Position numbers and translations under genes: made by a program
Shown: piece after piece, positions 4,753 through 6,796 of the stretch
Layout of the letters: every line of letters begins with the position of its first letter
Position numbering within the stretch: position 1 is the stretch's first letter
The notes under the pieces: generated by a model
The model's input: the letters and a program-made list of their open reading frames with translations, nothing else
What the model was told of the DNA's origin: nothing
Databases searched by the model: none
Assembly (NCBI GenBank): GCA_011375245.1
Contig: DRMA01000169.1
Span: 1 to 6,796, forward strand
Reading direction: 5' to 3'
Source of the DNA: Thiothrix sp.
GTDB taxonomy: Bacteria > Pseudomonadota > Gammaproteobacteria > Thiotrichales > Thiotrichaceae
DNA: 6,796 bases

Positions 4753-6132
4753 ATGGATTATAACGCACTCTCACTCATTCCTCCGTTGCTTGCCATTTTT
4801 TTAGCCATATTAACCAAAGATGTGGTAATTTCACTGGTAACAGGCATTTTTTCAGGGCAATTAATCCTACATGGCTTTAACCCTACTACGGCCTTTATTC
4901 ATTTTTTTGATGATATTATTGGTCTATTCAGCGAAGGCTGGATCACTAAAACCTTGTTATTTGCCTTAATGGTTGGTGCCATTATTCAGCTAATTATTGA
5001 CAGCGGTGGGGTTAACGGATTTGTTTATTATTTAAGCAAAAAGAAAGATAAGGTTAACTCCAAACAAAGCGCCTTATTTTTAGCCTTTATCATTGGTATC
5101 GTCATCTTTATTGAATCCTCACTCACTTCTCTTATTGCAGGCACTGTTGCCAGACCCTTAACCGATAAGTATGGTGTTTCCCGACAAAAACTCGCTTATG
5201 TTTGTGATGCAACCGCTGCACCTGTTTGTTCATTGATTGCACTAAATGCATGGGGGGCATTATTGATTGGGTTAATTACGGCACAAATTAATACAGGCAT
5301 CATTACGGGTAATGCAACGACATTATTTATTAGCTCGATCCCCTTTAATTTTTATGCCTTAATTAGTTTAGTACTGGTCTTTTTTACCATTCGGTATAAT
5401 TGGAATATTGGTTCAATGAAAACCTTTGAGACCAATGCACGTCCACTCCTCACTACCAACAATGAAACAGAGAAGGGTAATCCATTATATATGCTCCTGC
5501 CATTGGCGATATTAATTGGCACGATGCCAATAGCGCTTTATTTAAGTGGTGATGGCAATCTCTTTAATGGCAGTGGTTCAACCTCTGTATTTTATGCGGT
5601 TGTCAATTGCTTGCTGTTTACTTTTGTCTACTATTTATTCAACAAGATAATGAATAAAAAAGACTTTTATAAGAGTTTTTATAAAGGTCTAGCCACTATG
5701 CTTCCCATTACCTTGGTACTCATATTGGCTTTTGCCATTGGTAAAATGAGTAATGATTTGGGTACAGGAAAATTTCTAGCAACACTCGCACACGATACCG
5801 TTTCACCTGCACTGATTCCAGTAATTGTGTTTCTTCTTGCTGCACTTATTGCTTTTTCAACAGGGACAAGCTGGGGGACTTTTTCGATTATGATGCCGAT
5901 TGCCATTAGTTTAGCAGTGAGTACAGAAGCCCCATTAGCATTAACCATTGGGGCTGTTGTTTCTGGCGGAATTTTTGGTGATCATGCCTCGCCAATTTCA
6001 GATACGACGATTATTTCGTCGATGGCTGCGGGCTGTGACCATATGGAGCATGTGAATAGTCAGTTGCCTTATGCCTTAGTTGGGGCGGGGATTTCAATGG
6101 TGCTGTTTATTGTTTTTGGTTATCTATTGTAA
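4753..6132 (+). CDS. NhaC-family Na+/H+ antiporter
   Basis: The 459-residue inner-membrane protein has about eleven or twelve hydrophobic segments and belongs to the Na_H_antiporter (NhaC) superfamily, which exchanges Na+ for H+, in some members coupled to organic acids such as malate/lactate. The diagnostic half-repeat motifs are present. IESSLTSLIAGTVARPLTDKYGVSRQKLAYVCDATAAPVCSL lies at 120-161, STGTSWGT at 369-376, GGIFGDHASPISDTTIISS at 405-423, and CDHMEHVNSQLPYAL at 428-442. Acidic Asp152, Asp410 and Asp417, within these motifs, are likely ion-site residues by family analogy. The loop at about 222-245, with TNNETEKGN, is the main hydrophilic break between halves. Substrate cannot be settled by eye: amino-acid transporters also occur in this superfamily. 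The ATG has no clear ribosome-binding site, but residues 4-20 already form the first membrane segment. A shared terminator follows at 6149-6174. Confidence 0.9.
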   Translation: MDYNALSLIPPLLAIFLAILTKDVVISLVTGIFSGQLILHGFNPTTAFIHFFDDIIGLFSEGWITKTLLFALMVGAIIQLIIDSGGVNGFVYYLSKKKDKVNSKQSALFLAFIIGIVIFIESSLTSLIAGTVARPLTDKYGVSRQKLAYVCDATAAPVCSLIALNAWGALLIGLITAQINTGIITGNATTLFISSIPFNFYALISLVLVFFTIRYNWNIGSMKTFETNARPLLTTNNETEKGNPLYMLLPLAILIGTMPIALYLSGDGNLFNGSGSTSVFYAVVNCLLFTFVYYLFNKIMNKKDFYKSFYKGLATMLPITLVLILAFAIGKMSNDLGTGKFLATLAHDTVSPALIPVIVFLLAALIAFSTGTSWGTFSIMMPIAISLAVSTEAPLALTIGAVVSGGIFGDHASPISDTTIISSMAAGCDHMEHVNSQLPYALVGAGISMVLFIVFGYLL

Positions 6133-6148
6133 ATAATATTGACACTAA

Positions 6149-6174
6149 AAAAGGCATCCTGCTGGATGCCTTTT
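6149..6174. terminator. Bidirectional Rho-independent terminator
   Basis: AAAAGGCATCC (6149-6159) and GGATGCCTTTT (6164-6174) form a perfect 11-bp stem with the loop TGCT. The stem ends in four T's on the plus strand and in six on the minus strand. It lies between the convergent antiporter and porin genes and should serve both. Flanking CTAA and TTAG could extend the stem across a mismatch. Confidence 0.88.
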
Positions 6175-6210
6175 CTTAGCTTAGCGCTTAAATTCTAATT
6201 AAATCAGAAC

Positions 6211-6796
6211 TTAGAACTTGTGACGGATACCTACAGAGAATGCATCAGTATCGCCATTACCATCAGCTGAAACACTTTCGCCATGACCAGAACCGCCTAT
6301 ACCAAGACTACCATCAGTTAGAGCATACTGTGCGTAAACATCAGTGCCTTTACCCAATTTATGATCATAACCTAGAGCGAATAAGCTTTGCTCAACAGTT
6401 TTATCATTTTTATAGTATTGTGCTTTAACCGTTCCTGCTGGAGATACTTTGTATGAAGCGCCAAGACCCCATGTATCAACATCAGCACCTGCTACACCAC
6501 CTTCATCAGTAGTTGACTGATAGAAACCAACTACTTTGGCTTCGCCAAATTTATAAGAACCCATTAAACGAACCGCGCTAGATTCAACATCAGTTGTATT
6601 AGAGCCTAGAGCTTGGTTTAATTTGTCACTATGTGTTTCATAAGCAGCACCAACCATTAATGGTCCAGCCTTATAGATACCATTAATACTAAAAGCATCA
6701 CCGCCACCTGTAGCACCATCTTCTGTAACATAAGCTGCTAAGGCTTGAAAACCACCCATTTTAGGTGATTGATAAGCAACAACATTATCAGCACGA
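6211..6796 (-). CDS. Gram-negative porin, C-terminal part (cut by window edge)
   Basis: The last 195 codons of an outer-membrane general porin; the frame stays open to the right edge, so the ATG at 6757-6759 is an internal methionine. The fragment begins RADNVVAYQSPKMGGFQALAAYV, the typical porin segment where a loop returns to the barrel (compare N/D-N-S-V-A-Y-x-S-P-x-F-GGF). It continues with alternating amphipathic beta strands such as GPLMVGAAYE, SSAVRLMGSYKFGEAKVVGFYQ and TWGLGASYKV, separated by Gly/Asp/Ser-rich loops. It ends VGIRHKF with a C-terminal Phe, the signal read by the BAM assembly machinery. Such porins are trimeric 16-strand barrels that let small hydrophilic solutes cross the outer membrane. 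The long loop rich in Gly, Ser and Asp near the end (about GSLGIGGSGHGESVSADGNGDTD) is probably surface-exposed. The signal peptide and first strands lie outside the window. Confidence 0.92.
   Translation of the reverse strand, partial: RADNVVAYQSPKMGGFQALAAYVTEDGATGGGDAFSINGIYKAGPLMVGAAYETHSDKLNQALGSNTTDVESSAVRLMGSYKFGEAKVVGFYQSTTDEGGVAGADVDTWGLGASYKVSPAGTVKAQYYKNDKTVEQSLFALGYDHKLGKGTDVYAQYALTDGSLGIGGSGHGESVSADGNGDTDAFSVGIRHKF

Noticed and set aside
5679..5948. Open frame antisense to the antiporter
   Set aside because: It lies opposite conserved NhaC motifs and shows no recognisable features.
6240..6428. His/Tyr-rich open frame antisense to the porin
   Set aside because: Its unusual composition comes from reading the porin strands in reverse; the porin frame is certain.

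Overview
The window looks like ordinary chromosome from an AT-rich gammaproteobacterium. Evidence is the Gram-negative porin, an outer-membrane lipoprotein with a glycine zipper, TusA, a DUF1841 protein and a MoaC that keeps E. coli residue numbering through its active site. Genus cannot be fixed by eye; a free-living aquatic or marine lineage is plausible because of the NhaC-type sodium/proton antiporter, but that is inference. No rRNA, tRNA, CRISPR array, insertion sequence or phage gene is visible.

Layout, left to right. Positions 1-226 (minus) hold the N-terminal part of bioF (biotin synthesis). Positions 346-573 (minus) hold tusA (sulfur carrier), with a clear hairpin terminator at 274-300 separating it from bioF. 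Positions 693-1397 (minus) encode a secreted lytic transglycosylase; its promoter lies at 1423-1453 and supports the ATG at 1397 over a longer TTG-started frame. moaC (1629-2102, plus) is divergent from it and converges on the next block.

That block is four minus-strand genes with gaps of 89, 75 and 25 bp, compatible with one transcript. In transcription order they are: a protein with a disordered N-terminus and a RecA/KaiC-like core without a P-loop (3674-4456), a single-span membrane protein of unknown function (3120-3584), a DUF1841 protein (2616-3044) and a Pcp/SlyB-like lipoprotein (2129-2590). The first two are the least understood genes here and the best candidates for something undescribed. 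A 296-bp intergenic region with a plausible plus-strand promoter then precedes the NhaC-family antiporter (4753-6132). It converges on a partial porin gene (6211 to the right edge, minus) with a terminator between them.

The genes do not form one obvious pathway. Biotin, sulfur transfer and molybdopterin genes are housekeeping metabolism (TusA-type carriers can feed Moco sulfuration, but nothing here shows a direct link). The transglycosylase, lipoprotein, porin and antiporter serve the cell envelope. The two terminators, about 5.9 kb apart, share an identical 11-bp stem. Nothing in the window proves a new system; the KaiC-like/membrane-protein pair is the main lead.
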